DNA from: Flectonema sp. DT1601
Taxonomy: Eukaryota > Euglenozoa > Diplonemea > Diplonemida > Diplonemidae
Direction of reading: 5' to 3'
DNA: 64,000 bases
Assembly: GCA_964019425.1 (NCBI GenBank)
Contig: OZ025785.1
Location: forward strand, 1,077,501 to 1,141,500
The notes beneath the pieces are model-generated. The model was not told the DNA's origin. It searched no databases and saw only the letters and a program-made list of their open reading frames with translations. Shown piece by piece: positions 21,301-36,300 of the stretch (within the stretch, counting starts at the first letter, position 1; every line of letters begins with the position of its first letter). Position numbers and translations under genes: made by a program.

Positions 21301-24300
21301 AGGAGGTTGATGCGGTTGAGTCAAAGCCTCTGTACACGGTGAGGCTCGGCGAGGAGAACGAAGCCGGACTGTCTTGCGGAGAGGACATGGAGTGCACGGC
21401 GGGACATCCGTGCCCAGCAACATGCAGTGAGTCGATGTTCTCGGGATTGATTGTCCCTGCTGAGAGCGGGAGCTGTGCCGAGTCGACGTTGACGGTGTCG
21501 CTTCGCGCCGACAAGGAATGGACTGATGAGTTTGGCCTGACGATCACGGAGGGGACTTGCGAGGTTGCGATGGGTTGCTCAAAGTTCTCGCTTCAGGCAC
21601 CCGATGAGATTACTTCGGGAAGGACGCTCTGGAACTTCGTGGCGTTCTCGGTGTCGGCTTCGGCGGGACAAAATCTCGGCGACAGGCAAATTGCATGGAG
21701 GCTGGTGGCGATTGACTGCGAAAACAATGTGGTGGAGTCGTGGAGCAGCGTGACCGACACGGAACTGGATGCGGCGAACGGCTACTCGAGTTCGGCAAGC
21801 AGAGACTTCGAGGGTCCTGCGTGGGGATCGGGATACCGTGGAACGTGCTCGTACATCACTTTGAGGATCATTTCAACCAGCCACCCGATCAAGGCTGCGG
21901 AGAAGAGGGTTGTCGTGCTGCCGGGTAATCCGTATGCGGTGGAAATCCTGAAGGATGTCCCGAGCTGCTACGAGGCGTGTGACGGAGATGCGGGTTGCGA
22001 CAACCTCCGATTCTCTGTTGTCCTGAGGACCGAAATCGGTACCAGGTCGCTCACGGATGGGATTGAGTGTACGGCGTCGGCTGAACACCTCGATGAAGGG
22101 AATAACCGTTACGTGTCGTCCGCGTTCTCGCCGTTTCCGAAAATCGTGAAGCAGACTGCTCAGGGAGTGGCGACGTTCTCGACCGGGTACAAGCGGGCGG
22201 GAGATCTAAAGATCGTCGTGAGCTGCGTGTGTGCGACGTGTGCGGGTGACAGGAGGGCTGTTGTGATGCAGAGCATGCAAAGGTTCGTGGAGGTATTCCC
22301 GGCTGCGCCGTCGTCGATCACCTGCAGCGCGCCGACCCGTGTGTTGGCGGTTGACGACATCGATGTATCGGCGTTTCTTTCGGACGAGTACGGAAATGAG
22401 GTTTCCGAGAGGGTGTCTGGAATGGAGCTGTCCCTGAGGAAAACGTCTCCTGGAGAGGGGACTGGGGCCCTGGCTGGGGCGAGGTCGGTGGCCCTGTCGC
22501 CGAACGGTGATGCCGAGTGGATCGTGCAGCACGATAAGACTGTCAACGCGTTGGCGATCGAGATCTCGGTCGCGGCACCGACGCTGAGCTCCCCGTCGGA
22601 ACCGTATTCGTACACCGGGTGCTTCACGACTTCGAACGTGGGGTCTTTGCTCGGAAGCGGTTGCACGAAGAAGAGGGAGTCGGAGAACATGACCCCGGCG
22701 ATGTGCGCAAAGGTGTGCGCAATCTTCCCGACGTTCGTGCTCACCGGGAACGATGTTGGTTCGAGGGCGACGGTCTGCATGTGCTCGATGCAGGAGGCGA
22801 TCACGGGAACGCCGACGGCGGGAGCGAATTGCCAGAGGCACGGATGTCAGGGAGACGTGCTCGGAACGAACAGCAGATGCGGATGCGCTGTGGGAACGGA
22901 TGCGAGGATCGTGGCAGCTTACAGGAGGAACACGAACTACCAGCAGACCGGGATCGCGGCGACGACGTGCGGTTTGATCAGGGTGTACCCGAACAGGCCT
23001 CGGGCGTTGAAGATCACCAAGCAGCCGTGCGAGTGGGTTGGAAACACGCTGGTGGGGAACTACGAAAGGAGGTGCCAGCAGGCGCTGAGCAGCGCGAGGT
23101 GCCCGGATGCGGCTGTGAACCAGCAGATGAGCTACACGGTGGGGGTTTACGATGCCGGTGGGAACTTGGCGGACACGGCTGGCGACTACAGGACGTTCGC
23201 GAATGCGAGATCGGTGAGGGAGTGTTACAAGAGGTTGGTGACGACGACGACGGTCGGGGGCGAGGAAATCGAAACAGACGAGGTTTGCTTCGACGGGTAC
23301 CCGGACGTGGAGGTGTCGCTGGAGCGGATCTCGTACGCGGGAGGACTGTCGATTCAGCCTGAGAAGCACAACCTTCGAAGCGGAAACGTGTTTACATTTA
23401 CCACGACGCAGGTGGACGTGGGATGTGTTGTTTTGTGGGCGACTGCCGACGGGGCGTTGGATAGTTCGGCGGCGACGAACAAGATTTGCTTCCACGCGGG
23501 GCCGATTGCCCGGATCGTAATCGTCGAGTCGCCGGAACAGGTGTTCGCTTTGAGCAAGTTCCCGTTGTCGAAGGCAGTTGTCTACGACAGGAACGACAAT
23601 AAGGTCACCTGGGCGACTTCGTCACTCGGAATCTACCCGTGGGACGACGGTGCGCAGCCGAACGCGGAGGAGTTTTGTCTGGGGAGGGTGACGACGGGGG
23701 AGGGGGAGGTGAGAACCGTTCCCCGCGTGGTGAACGCGCTCATCAATTTGGGGGCGAACCACCCCGGTGCGACTTCGGAAAGCAGGAGGCCGTACAATCC
23801 GAGCACGAAGCTGAGCGGCGGTGAGACGACGTTCGGAGGGTTCGCGTACCAGTCTCTGGAAGACGGTCTGGACACCCCGTGCTTCAGGTTGAGGTTGTCG
23901 TTGGAGAGGGATGGCGGGAATCCGTCGGTGTTGGGATGCCCTGCCGGAACGTCGGGTCGGTTGATCGAAGCGCTCCAGCTGAAGGAAGATGAGTATTCAA
24001 CTGTTGTCGGTCTCTCTGATCGCATTGAAATATTGCCGGCGTCGCTTGCGTTGGTTTCCCCGTCGAGCGACACGGTGACCGTCAAGGCCGGTACTCCGGT
24101 TACTGCGATCATCTTCTGGACTGCTGACACCCAGTGCTTTGCGGATCCGACGTGCCAAACCGACGCGTTCAAGGTTCGGATGGAGTACGTGTCGGGGCCA
24201 ACGAGTTTATCTGACTGCGCGATGTGTGGTTACGAGGTTTCGTCGCCTGATGGCAGGCAGGTTCGGTTCTCGAACATCATTCGCAGGGTCGCGGGTACCT

Positions 24301-27300
24301 ACAAGTTCCGTTTCTGGGGGACGTCGCAGGACGTTCCTTTCGCGGCACCTGTTGACCTGACGATCATAATCCTCGCTGCTGATGCCGATAGCTTGAACAT
24401 CGTGTGCCCTGAGGAAGTGGTTTTCGGGTCCGGGTTGGTTGTCGACGCGGGGACGATGTTCGCGTACCAAGTGGATGTTCGGGATGGGTACGGCAACCCG
24501 GTGAAGACGTGGAGCGAGGACATCTCGTTGCACGCGAGGGTCGCTGGCGGATTTAGGACGTACGCTCCGTGGTACGACTTTGGGCAGCCGATCCACGTGT
24601 CCCAAACGCAGGGGAACACGTACGCCGTTTTCAACGGGCTCTCGATTGAGAAGACCGGAAGGTACGAAATCTACGCGAAGTCGGGGAGGTTGTTTAACGA
24701 CTTGTGCACGGTGACGATTACCGCTGCGGAACCGGAAAACTGTGCCGCGTATTTGACGGACAGCCCGGTAGAAGCGCAGCCGGAGTACGTGAAGGCGGGA
24801 GTGAACATGAGGATCCGGGTTACGTTCCACGATGCGTACGGGAATCTGATTGCGGCGAAGATGAACGGGGAGACGGTGACCGTGGACCTCGCGCAGGGAG
24901 TTACTGGAATGCTCCACGGGACGACGGAGAAAGTGGTGAGCTCTGCGCTGACGTTCTTCGACGTGAACTACCAGGTGGCACCGAAGGAGATCGGGTTCAT
25001 CGCTTCCGCGAGGGAAGGGTCGTTGTCGTGCAGCACCGACGGTTTGCTGATCGTCGCCAACGACCCGGCGACGATTAAGATTATTGAGGTTCGCGAGAGG
25101 GAACCGAGTGCGGAGACTCCACCGAAGGAGCCGTTGCAGCCTATCGAGGGACCGAACAACGATGAGTACCTGTCTCCGTTGACTGCTGGAGAAGACTTCT
25201 GCGTGAAGGTCCACATTGTCGACGAGTTTGGAAACATCGTGGACGAAAGCAATGAGGAGATCAGGAAGTTGTACACGTCGAACGCGGGTACAGGAAACAA
25301 CGGCTCGCCGCCAATCTTCAGTTTCGATCAGGCGAACACGCAACCCTTGTTCACGTTTGGAGGTGATTCTAATTCTGACGGAGGTTTGTTGTCTTTCTTG
25401 GATGACGAGCAGGGGTCCGATGAATGTAACGACAACTTCATCCTCCTTCCGTTCTTTGGCTTCGAACCGCCCCAGGAATGCGGTTCGGGGGTTCCTGTGT
25501 TGGATACCGATGACTTGCCGCTTGATAACAACCCGACTCTCGATGATGGAAACGCTGAAGCGATCGGGGGGGAAACGTCTCCCCAGGAGAGCAACCCCGA
25601 GTACCCGATGAGGCGGGTGACGCTTGCCAGGTCCGGATGTGCGAGGGTTGACGGATGCAAGAGCACCACCGATGAACTTGACGGGACGACGCAGCTGGAC
25701 TCTGTGAACGGAGTGTTCGATATTTGTGGAGTGCAGTACGTCCGGTCCGAGTGCATTTACATCATGGCGTCGTCGGCGGACCTCGGAACCGACGAGTCTC
25801 CAAAGGTTTGCGTGTCGCACGCGGTGTGGGACAACATGCAATGCGTGACGACTACTACGAGAACCGCGCAGGGGAGGGAATTCGGAGGATTCAAGGTGTC
25901 GATGTTCGACGTGCACGGGAACCCTGCGAGGAGCTGTTCGAGGGATTCGGATGACAGGTCATGTGAGGTGACGATCCAGGAAATGGAGGAGAGAACAACA
26001 AACGGGTACACGTGCTGCGGGAAGAAGACGGACCCGAACCTGGCACCGGGAGTTTTGACGGGAGAGGAGCTGACGATCGACGCAGCTGGCGGAAAGGCGG
26101 ACTTCGATGAGTTGGTTTACAGCAGAGGAAGGCCGGCGAGCGATGCCCTCGAGATTGAGGTGGTTGGGGCTGACGGAATCCGTGCGTACTGCGGTCAGGT
26201 TGTAGTCGTGGGAGTCCGTTTGGTGTGTACGGAGTCCCCTCCGGAGGTGGTTGCCGGAGAGGCGTTCGCGGTTGAGGCGAAGATGATGACCTGGAGCGCG
26301 GCTGACGGGGAGTACGTGGACATCAACTGCGTTGGGGAGAACAGGAACACCCTGTGTCCTACAATGGGGAGGCTCAGAGTTGCCCAGAGCACGGGAACGT
26401 TATCCGGAAACTACTTCTTCGTGAGACAGGCTGGGGCGTCCGGGTACTCGAATGCGCACTGCGGTGCGGCGGCAACAAGGGGAGCGTGCGGCGGAATTGC
26501 GGACCCGGCATGTTCGTACGGCGTTCACGTGACGGAGCCGTTCCCTGCGATGAAGAGCGCGCTGAGCTGCTACAACCCGACGCCGGACTTCAGCGGGTTC
26601 CAGGTGTCTCCAAACACGTTGGGGCAGCTGACGTTCTCGTCGCTGAGGTACTACACGGCGACGACGTTCAGGCCGGAGGCAACCCCGAAGCACGCGAGCG
26701 TTTCGACGAGGCAGTGGGCTGCGGCAGTGGCGGCTGACAGCGAGGCCCCGGGGGTGTGCGATCCGGTGAAGGTGGTGGCGAACAAGCCTTACGAGCTGTG
26801 CATGGGTGGGACCACGAGTTCGTTTCAGGCAATCCTGCACAAGGGGTACTCGGAGACCCCGAGCTCGGTCAGGTACGGAGCGAAGTTTGAGAGGTGCAAG
26901 TTGCTTTGCGACGCGAGCAACACCTGCAAGAAATGGGCGTTCGTGCCGGATGAGAAGGTGTGCAAGCTGTACACTGCAGGGGACATCGTGCCGACCGCCG
27001 ACGAAGAGGGAACGGTGTCGGGATGCAAGGAATCGGACGACCCGGCGTGCAAGTGCACGTGTGCTGGGGCGGAGGGTGGTTGCCCGGCATGCTTCACGGT
27101 GAAGCCTGGAAGCTGCTCCAAGTGCGCGGGTCCGAACTGCGGTAGTTGCCCGGCGAAGACTGTCGTTGCGGGAAGACCTTTGACGATGGGGATGAGGATT
27201 CACGATGAGTGGGGCAATGAGATCTCTGAGACGATTACGAAGGAAGTGGTTGTGTCGTGCAAGGTGACGCGGGGACCGCTTCGCAACCCCGAGTACCGCC

Positions 27301-30300
27301 CGACGCTGTACCCTGAGCCGGTGTTTTCGGTGGTGCCTGTGACATCGGAAGATGAGCAGCAGAGGAAGGGGATGGTGACGATCACGGGTCCGTCGAGCCT
27401 GCGCGTGGCCGGAGACTACGAGGTCAGTTGCTGGGCGGACACCTGGGGACCGGAAGGGGAGATGGACTCTGGTATGCCTGACCTGACGAACTACCAGGCA
27501 CCGGGCGGTGTCGTTTGGACGCCGGTTGGGGTGGTGACGGGAAGCGGGGGCGAGTGGGTGGCCCGCCAGCAGCTGCAGGATATCCTCGACGCTTCGTCCA
27601 ACCAGATAATCCGCAGGCGGTGCCTCGGATGTTCCCAGGAATTCACGTTCATCAAGATGAAGAAGCACTTCGGCAACCTCGGCGAGGTGTTGTCGAAGAC
27701 GTGGTCGTCGGCGGTCGCGGTCGGAGACTACGAGGTTTACAACACGTACCGGGATGCCGTGCTCGGGGTGGACAAGTGGGTGGACGCCTGCAGTGCATGC
27801 GAAGGCCAGACGGACACAAGCTGCCCCCAGGGGATCTGCGTGTTCGAAGGAACCTGCAAGCCTGCGTTCGAGGTCGGCTTCCCGGGAATGTGTGGCGGGG
27901 GAAGGGTGTGGACCCCTACCGGGGTAGAGGGGCAGGACGTGCTGACGACGGCCAAGCACGTCACGTTCGCCGTTGAAACCGCTCCGGGGTGCACGCCTCG
28001 GGTTGGAAAGGCTGCCGACTCGGAACGCATTCGGGTGGTGGATGCGAGAACGTTCGACGAATGCGTCAAGAATGTGAAGGAGACGTACAACGGTTTGACC
28101 GAGCGGGAGGCAACGGCGGCAAGTTGGAAGAGTTCAAACGGCAAGTGCTTCGCTGTGGTCGGTGTTTGGGGAACCAAAACGCGGGTCAGAAGGGGGACGA
28201 CGAATTTGGCCAGGTGGCGCACATGCGACTTCCCAGCTGTCAACAAGTACTCGGTTTCGGTCGGGGGTTGCGTGTGCTACGGTGAACTGTGCCCTTGCAG
28301 CTCGCCGCCGAGAAGCAACCCGAACCTGAGAAAGGTGTGCGGGGTGAAGGTGATCCCTGCGGCGGCTGACCACCTGACGTGCCTCGACCGTCCGAAGGAC
28401 ACGTTCGTTGGACAGGAATTCGACGTGACGGTGGCGGTGCGCGATGTGTACTCGAACCGAGTCGCCTCCGTGAACGAGGGGACGGTGACTGCGCATTTCA
28501 AGGGTCTGTCGAGCCCTGCGGGGGACATTGTTTCCGGGGTGGCGACGGTGTCGATGGCGCTGAAGAAGTATGGCGACTTCAAGGTCCAGGTGACGTCGGA
28601 CCTGGCAAGCCTCGCGAATAAGGTGGCGCGTTGTCCGGCAACGGTGTTGAACGACGAGGAAGACAACTGCCCACCGCACAGGGTGACCTGTCCGATCGAG
28701 GACGACAGGTGTTGCGATGGAAAGGTTGCTTGCCCGGGGGCCAACAGGATTAAGGTGTGCCCCGGTGACTTGACCACGATCACGTTCGCGACGCATCCGC
28801 CGCACAACGTGCCGTGCACGTCGGAGAAGCGTCAGCAGTCGGAACAGATGATCCCGAAGATCACCATTAAACTCTTCGATGAGGAGGGGAACCTGAAGAT
28901 CCTGCGGCCGATCAAGGTGAGCATCATGCTTGCGACGGCGACGAACGGGGCTGCGCCGTCGGAGGAGGGAAGGTTGTCAGGGACGGTGTCGAAGGACTCG
29001 GTGGGGGGAGTCGTGGTGTTTGACGACCTGTCGTACAACGTGGCGGAAAGGATCGGTCTCAAGGTAGAGGCGTTTGAGCAGGGCGCGGTTGTGTCGGGAG
29101 TGGACATCACGGTGCAGCGCAAGTCGACGGCGATCATCAACGTGTGTCCGGGAGACATCTGCAAGATCGAAATCGAGGATTCACCGACTACCTGCACCTT
29201 CGACGTGGTGACTGAAGACCCGATTGAGGTGGTTGCGAAGGATCACTTTGGCAACAACTTGCTCGACCATCAGGTTGAGGATTGCGAGATCTCGGTCAAG
29301 GTGAAGAAGACGGGGACGCCGGACGGATTATTCTGGGTTCGCGTGAAGGACGGTTCGTCATCGAGCGAGGATCGCTACAGCCGCGCCCGATTGGGGCACA
29401 CGGTGACGAAGATCAGCGAGACTTCGTTCATCATGTACGGTGGTTCGCTGGTTCGGCGCGAGGACCGTGACTTTGAACACCTCGGAAGGGCCAGTGGACG
29501 CATCGATCGAGAGTGGGGGGACAGACGTGTTTGGAGGTTCGACGTCTTGACTTCGGAGTGGACGGTGGTTTGGTCACCTCCGGAAACACCGAGCTTCAGA
29601 ACCGAGGGAGGCGACGTTCCTGCAGAGGGAGTTGTTGGAGGAAGATGCCTGTACCTCGGCGGACGTCGGCCTGCGGAGAGCCAGCTGGGGAACTGCAACG
29701 AACACGGTCCGACGCAGAAAGCCGGACACGCTGGGGAGTTGATTGGGAACAAGTTGGTCGTGTTCGGAGGGTTTTCCCCGGGTAAGTTTCGCACGGGACA
29801 CTACTCTGGTGACGTGTGGATGTATGATGTGGTTACCAATCTTTGGAACCAGGTGGACGTCAGGGACAGTGAAGTCAAGTTCGGGGGCTACATGATGGCG
29901 TCGGCATCGTACCGCAGGCGGTTTTACGTGGTAGGCGGAACTGCTAGTGAGTTCGTTCCTGGAGAAAGCAACGGCCGCTTTTTTGCTCAGGGGAAGGCCA
30001 CCCACTTGTACTACTTGGACCTGAGCACCGCGGTGACGGTGAGCGTAGCAACCGAGACACCGAAGGTGTCGTGGGTGAAGGTGCCGATCGGCGGAAATGA
30101 CCATCCATACATCTATTTGGGATCATCGGCTATTCTCATTGGAACAAGGTTGTACGTCACCACCGGTAGGTCGATCGGGGAAATAGCTGACGACGTCGGA
30201 ATCTACTCGATTGATCTCGAAAACGTGAACGGAGGGTGGAGGGTGGAGTCGCGCATCTTGCCGTACGTGTTTAACCACCACACTGCGTTCGACGCGGAGA

Positions 30301-33300
30301 CGAGGGAGATCATCATCTACGGAGGACAGGAGAGGTACGAACAGGCGGTCGGCCATACAGTTTTCACTGAGCAGTCGCGCGTCACGAGGTCGTTCAACAT
30401 CGACACGAAGCAGTGGACGAACTTGAACCCGGGTGGGAAGTCGGGTTGTGTCGCGCAGAGCGGTTACGAGTACTTCGCGGCGAACCCAGAAAACGCGCCG
30501 GTGGTGTCGAACCGATGCAGTTTGAGGGGTGACGAGAACGCGTGTTCGTTGGCGGACGCGGGGGAATGCGCGTCGCGGACGACGAAGGGGGATTGCCTTC
30601 CTGCGGTTGGTAGCGACAGTTTCAAATGCGCGTGGCTTCCAGGCGAGGCGGGGGCCGGGGAATGCGTGGTGCCCTGCCGATGGGTGGACGCTTCGTTCGG
30701 AGGAGACAAACCCGGAAAGAGGTTCTACTCTGGAAATGCCAGGGGCCACGTCATCACCGTTGGTGGTCAAAAGAGAATGTACATGTTCGGTGGGATGACC
30801 AAGCTTTCGCCTGAGCAGCAGATGTACTCGGAGCACTTCTTGCAACCGGATGCGTATGCTGTATTTCCCGATACGGTGACGTCGTCGGACAGCGACATGT
30901 GGTACCTGGAGATGCCGAGCAGCGGTGCGAAGGAGGCGTTCGACTTGAGGCCGTACGAGAAGAACTGCCGGGCGGTAGCGGGAACTGAGACATCGTGCGC
31001 TCACTTGTGGTGGAACAAGGTGCAGTGCGAAGGAACTGCGGGGTGCAGGTGGTTCGCCGGTTCGGAGTTCGTCTCCGGGGATCAGGTTCAGTGCTCGGCT
31101 GCGGACGGGCCGGACTGCGTTGTCCTTCACGGAACAACGTCGTTCAGGATGCCTTCGTCGTCTGTTGAATTCGATAACATCATCGTGTCATCGACGAGGA
31201 AGTTGTTGGAGGATTCGATGGCTTACTGCGCGACTGTAGTCGAGGGTATGAACTGTCAGCAGCACGCAACTGAAGAACAATGCACGGGAGGGGAGGGAGG
31301 AGACTGCAGGTGGGTGGTTGAGGCGCCTACCAGGAGGATGTCGATCCAGATGTTCGTGTCGGTGAAGTGCGGGAAGAAGGATCCTCGCTGCCCGCTGTCG
31401 CCGGTCGACTTGCCGTCAAGGGTTGAATGTGCTCGTTGCAAGCTGACGGTGAACAAGCAACCTGGTGGGGAACACTTGGTGATGGGAGCTGGGAAGCCGA
31501 TCTTCACGTCGAACTTGCCGGGTCACAGTTTGAGTCCGATTACCGTTGATGTCACTGGTTCGGATGGGTCTCCGGTCACCAACCTGGACAACTCGGATGA
31601 CATTCTGAGGGACACGTCGATCACCCTTTGGCTGTCGAGAACGAGGTTCTCGTCGAACAGGGAGAGGACGTTGGAGTCGTCTACGAAGGCGATCGTCGGA
31701 ACGAGGTCGACCTTCGAGCAGAGTGACTTGTCGTGGAGCGTGGACTCGGCGCCTTCGGTGATTTGGTTGAAGGCGGACCACGCAGAGGGTGTTTGCGAGT
31801 CGAGCCACGCATGGCCGGTGAACGTTGTGAACGACCACGCTTGTGGATGGAAAGTCAGGAGCGTGAAGCAGGAGGTGAAGGCCGGGGAGGCGTTCGACGT
31901 GGACGTGACTCTGTTGGACAAGTTTGGAAACGTGGCGTACTGCGACTACCAGAGAGGGCACTGGAGGGAACCGGCTTCGGGACCTGCAAAGGTGCTGAGG
32001 ACGTTGCCAGACAGCAACGAAGACGCGTGCGCGCAGGCATGCCGCGAGAGCAGGCGCTGCAGCTCGTGGAACTTTGCCGCGGAGAGCGTGACCCTCGAGG
32101 GAGCGAATGGCGGGACCCGTATGATTCCGAAGGGAACGTGTCTTTTGAACAGGGGGCTGACAGTCATCAAGAGCCGGGGATGGGCTGAGGTGGAGGGGGC
32201 GGTGACCGGTGTTCCGGGAGGGATCTCGTGCAGAAACGGGGAGTACCTTGCGGTTGAAGCGGTGGCGGCCGACGGGGAAGCCGTTGAGGGGACGATGTTC
32301 TCGGCGACGCACGGGCTCGGGAAGCCGCGTTGTGTCGTGATGGGGGTCGAAGAGGCGGTTGCGACCCTCGTGTTCGGTGGAGACGCGAAGTCGTGCGGGA
32401 AGTGCTGCCGCGAGAACGGGGCCGGCAAGGTGGTCGAGTACCGCGAGGAAGGACACGCGACCAAGTGCGGTTGCACCGACGGGACGTTCCCTTTGGCGGG
32501 GACTTCTTCGTGCTCGGGGTTGTCTGGAGAGGGAAAGAGGTACGTGTCCGTGAGGGACATCGTCGAGGGGTTCCAGGAGGACGTGGTTTCGCACAGGGCG
32601 ACTTTCAAGAAGCTGTGGCACAACAAGGCCGAGCAGATCAAGTTGGTGTTCCACCTGCGTTCACACTTGGAAGGCGCGCCGAGCGCGGGGTGCGCTGTGA
32701 ACCCGTCGGGAACGTTGAAGGTGATTCCAAACGATCCTCACCACCTCAACCTCGAGAGGATTCCGGATGTCGTGCAGGCGTCGTGCGGAGTCGACAACCC
32801 GTTTACTGTTGAACTCGAGATTGTCGATTTCTGGAACAACAGGGTTCCTGTTTCCGACCACGTGGTCGAGATTTCGGTTGAGGTCGGCAGCGAGAGGCTC
32901 ATGGGCACGACGGTTACGAGGTCGGTGAACGGTCTCGTGACCTTCACGCTCAAGTACCAGAAGGCCGAATACTTGACCCTGTACGTGACGGATCGAAACA
33001 TCGCTTCGGGGCAACAGCAGCAGCAACAGCTGAGCATTGCTAGCGGAGCCGGAAGCAGCGAGGCTGGCAGCTGCGCGGGAAGCTGCTCAGGAAACAGCTG
33101 CTTGAACCCGACGGACAGCATGTGCTGCCTGGAGCTTCCGCCGATCAGGATCCTCAGCGGGCCTGCATACAAGTTGGTTACGATTTCCCAGCCGCCGTCG
33201 GTCATTCAGAGTTACGGAAAGGGGGATTGCGATGGGTTCGGCTACGAAGTTCAGTTGCAGGATTCGTGCGGCAACCCGATCGACTCGGAGCACGCTGGCG

Positions 33301-36300
33301 AGAGTGCGGCGGCCAAGTACGAGGGGACCGAGGTACAGGTGGTGGTGGAAACCGGTGATGCGACTCGGTACGTCGCGAGCAACTGTGACAGCGAAGTGTG
33401 CATCGGCAGGTTGGTCCCGCTGCGTCCGTTTGCGACTTTGACTTGTTCCATTGGCGGATCAAGCCGCTGTTCTTGCAGTGACTTGATCAACGAGGCGACC
33501 GTGGACATCGAAAAGGGATACGTTTCCGGGGAGGATAACCTCGTTTGCCAGGCTTGCGAGGCTGCCGGATTCGGGAGCGCCTGGGATGTGAGAAGGGGAT
33601 TGCTGACAATCTCGTCGACGGAAGCGAGGTCGCTGGACTCGTTCACGCAGATGATGAAGAGTGTCGTGTTCACGACGTCTTCGCTGGAGAGCGAAGAGCG
33701 CACCATCACCTGGAGTTACGGCCACGCGTTCTACTCGACATACACGAATCACTTCTACCATTACTACCCAAAGGCGTCCTGTCAGGATGGATACCCGGTG
33801 GGAGAGCGTGTCAACAACCGGTGCCACTGGAGGGATGCGCAGACGGCGTGTGAAAGCAAAACGGTTCTGGGGATGCGTGGGTACCTGATGACGGCGACGG
33901 ACGCCACGGAAGACGAGATCGGAAAATCGAAGATCCAGGGGAGCGGATGGATGGGAGCATCGGACAGGGCGGAGGAAGGGACGTGGGGATGGGTGACGGG
34001 TCCGGAAGGTCAGCGGGGAGGCTGCGTCTACGGAGAGGGGAAGACCGGTTGCTTGGAAAGTGAGATTGGTTTGGTGTTTGGAAGAGGCCAGGCCCCGGGG
34101 TTCAATGCCGTGATCGATCCCGCGACCGGAAACCCGTTCTACAACGCGTACTCGGAGACTGAGCCGAACGATTACGGAGGTGGTGAAGATTACCTGCACT
34201 ACTGGCCATCTGGAGCATGGAACGACTACGCGGCCGAGCAGCGAAATATCGATGGTTTCATCTGCGAGTGGGGAGGGCTCGATGAACCGTGCGCGAGCAT
34301 CGGAGAACTGTCGGGGACTTTGGTGATCAGGGCAGGAAGCGGAAGCCCTGCTGGAAAACACACTATTTTGAACCCGCCGCTCATCCTGACCGGGGGAACT
34401 TGCACCATCGAGGGAGCGCACTCTCAGGTGGACCCTGACCTGCGGTTGACGGTTCGCCTTCCGGAGTACGCGGCGATCAGGCCGGCGAAACCGAACCCGA
34501 TCGAGGTTGAACACTGCACCCCTCGCAAGCTGAAGATCACTGAGCCGAAGGGATGCAATGATCCGAAACTGCCCCTGCCGGTGATTGGAGTTCGCACTCA
34601 GATGCCTGACATGACGGTTGTTATTTTGGATCGCGATGGAAACGTTTGCGACACGACGGAGGTGCTGTCGGCGACCGACGTCGGGTGCCTGTCGACGCTC
34701 GAGGCGCCGCCGGGTGCCCGTTTCATGCGTACGAAGTCGAAGGACCAATGCATGCGTGAGTGTGCTGGTCTGGGATTCCAATACTTCGGGATGACCGAGG
34801 TGGAATGCAGATGCCACATAGCGTCGGACCTCGAAGGGTCTGAGGAAGCAGAGGGCGTGCAGTGCACATCGCAGTGCTACTCGGAAGCGCAGAACATTTG
34901 CGGTGAGGATCCGTTGTCGATCGCGATGTTCGAGATCCGGACGACTTACGGAAGGCTCGAGTACTCGACGTACACGTCGAGGGAGAACCCGAGGAGGAAG
35001 CTGGACCCTCGGTTCTCGGCGCTTTCGATCGCGGACAAGAGCTTCGCGGGAGGCGGAGGAGAGTTGTTCGGGTCGCTGGTGAAGGATGCGTTCGAGGGGG
35101 TGGTGGTGTTCGACGACACGGTTTGGCTGCCGGACCAGGTGAGCCGCGCGGCGTGTCTTGCGAACTCGAGAGCGGAGCCGTGCTCTGGGCAGCTGACGCT
35201 CGAAGTGGAGGATCAGTTCGGGGAGCTTGAGAAGGACACCTGCGTGGTGCGGTCGCAGAACGACAAGGTGGTGTGTCCGTCGGCGACGACGTTGGCTACC
35301 AGGGTCGGCGAGGAATTCGACATCTGGGCCTGGGTTGACACGAGCTTCGAAGGAATGGACGTGACGACGATCGAGTTGACGATCTTCGACGACAGCAACG
35401 AGCTTCAGATTGTTGAGGGCCCGCACCCTGAACAGGGGAATGGTGTCGTGAGCAGCTGGGTGAAGTCGGGATCGAGGTACGTGCTGACGGTGACGAGCAG
35501 CGGGGTCCTCAGGGAAGAAGACAGGGTTTGGTTCCCGAGACTCTTCTACTCGACGGTCATCCCGTCGAACATGGAGAAGGTTGACCGGACGATCAGGATT
35601 CAGTCGGACTTTGCGGAGGAGTGTCGGGTGAAGGTTCAGGTGTCGGCCGGTCTGGTTTCGAAGTGCTCGAGAAGGCTGCCGTCTTCGACGTGCTACAGGG
35701 CATGCGACTATTTTGGGTTCGAGTACTTTGCGTTGGATACGTACGGCAACCAGGTTAAGGGGGACAAGGGACGTTGCGTGTCGACGTCGACGACGCCTGG
35801 GTCGTGCCCAGGGAGGGGAACGTTCCCAGAGGGACCGCGGGGAATGGGGACTCTGAAGAGTATGTTCACCCAGGAAGCCGGACAGATCGGTGTCGGTGTC
35901 ACGACCCGTCGCAGGAACGGAGTGTTGGAGCTGTTCCTCGAGGACACCCTGCGGTATTGGAAGAGTACTTCGATTCCGATCGAGTGGAAGAACGGTGAGG
36001 CCCCGGACTACGGGAGGATCGAATCGGGCGAGCTTTGTGTTGTGTTGGACAAGGTGACCAGGTTCGCAGGTTCAGCCAGCTTGGAGACCTTCTCTTGGAC
36101 GACTGCCGCGTGCTCGGGGGTCGAGAGGTTCTTCTGCAGCGCGACGCGGGTCAATCGTAACCAGTGCAGCAACTGGATCGCGCCTCCCTACGGCCGCGTG
36201 GCGGTGTCGCAGCCGCCTCCGGTATTCACTTCGAACGGTGGGAGGGACGTTCTTTATGGGAGAACATTTTCTTACGGCAACCGCGGAAAATTCTCTTTCA

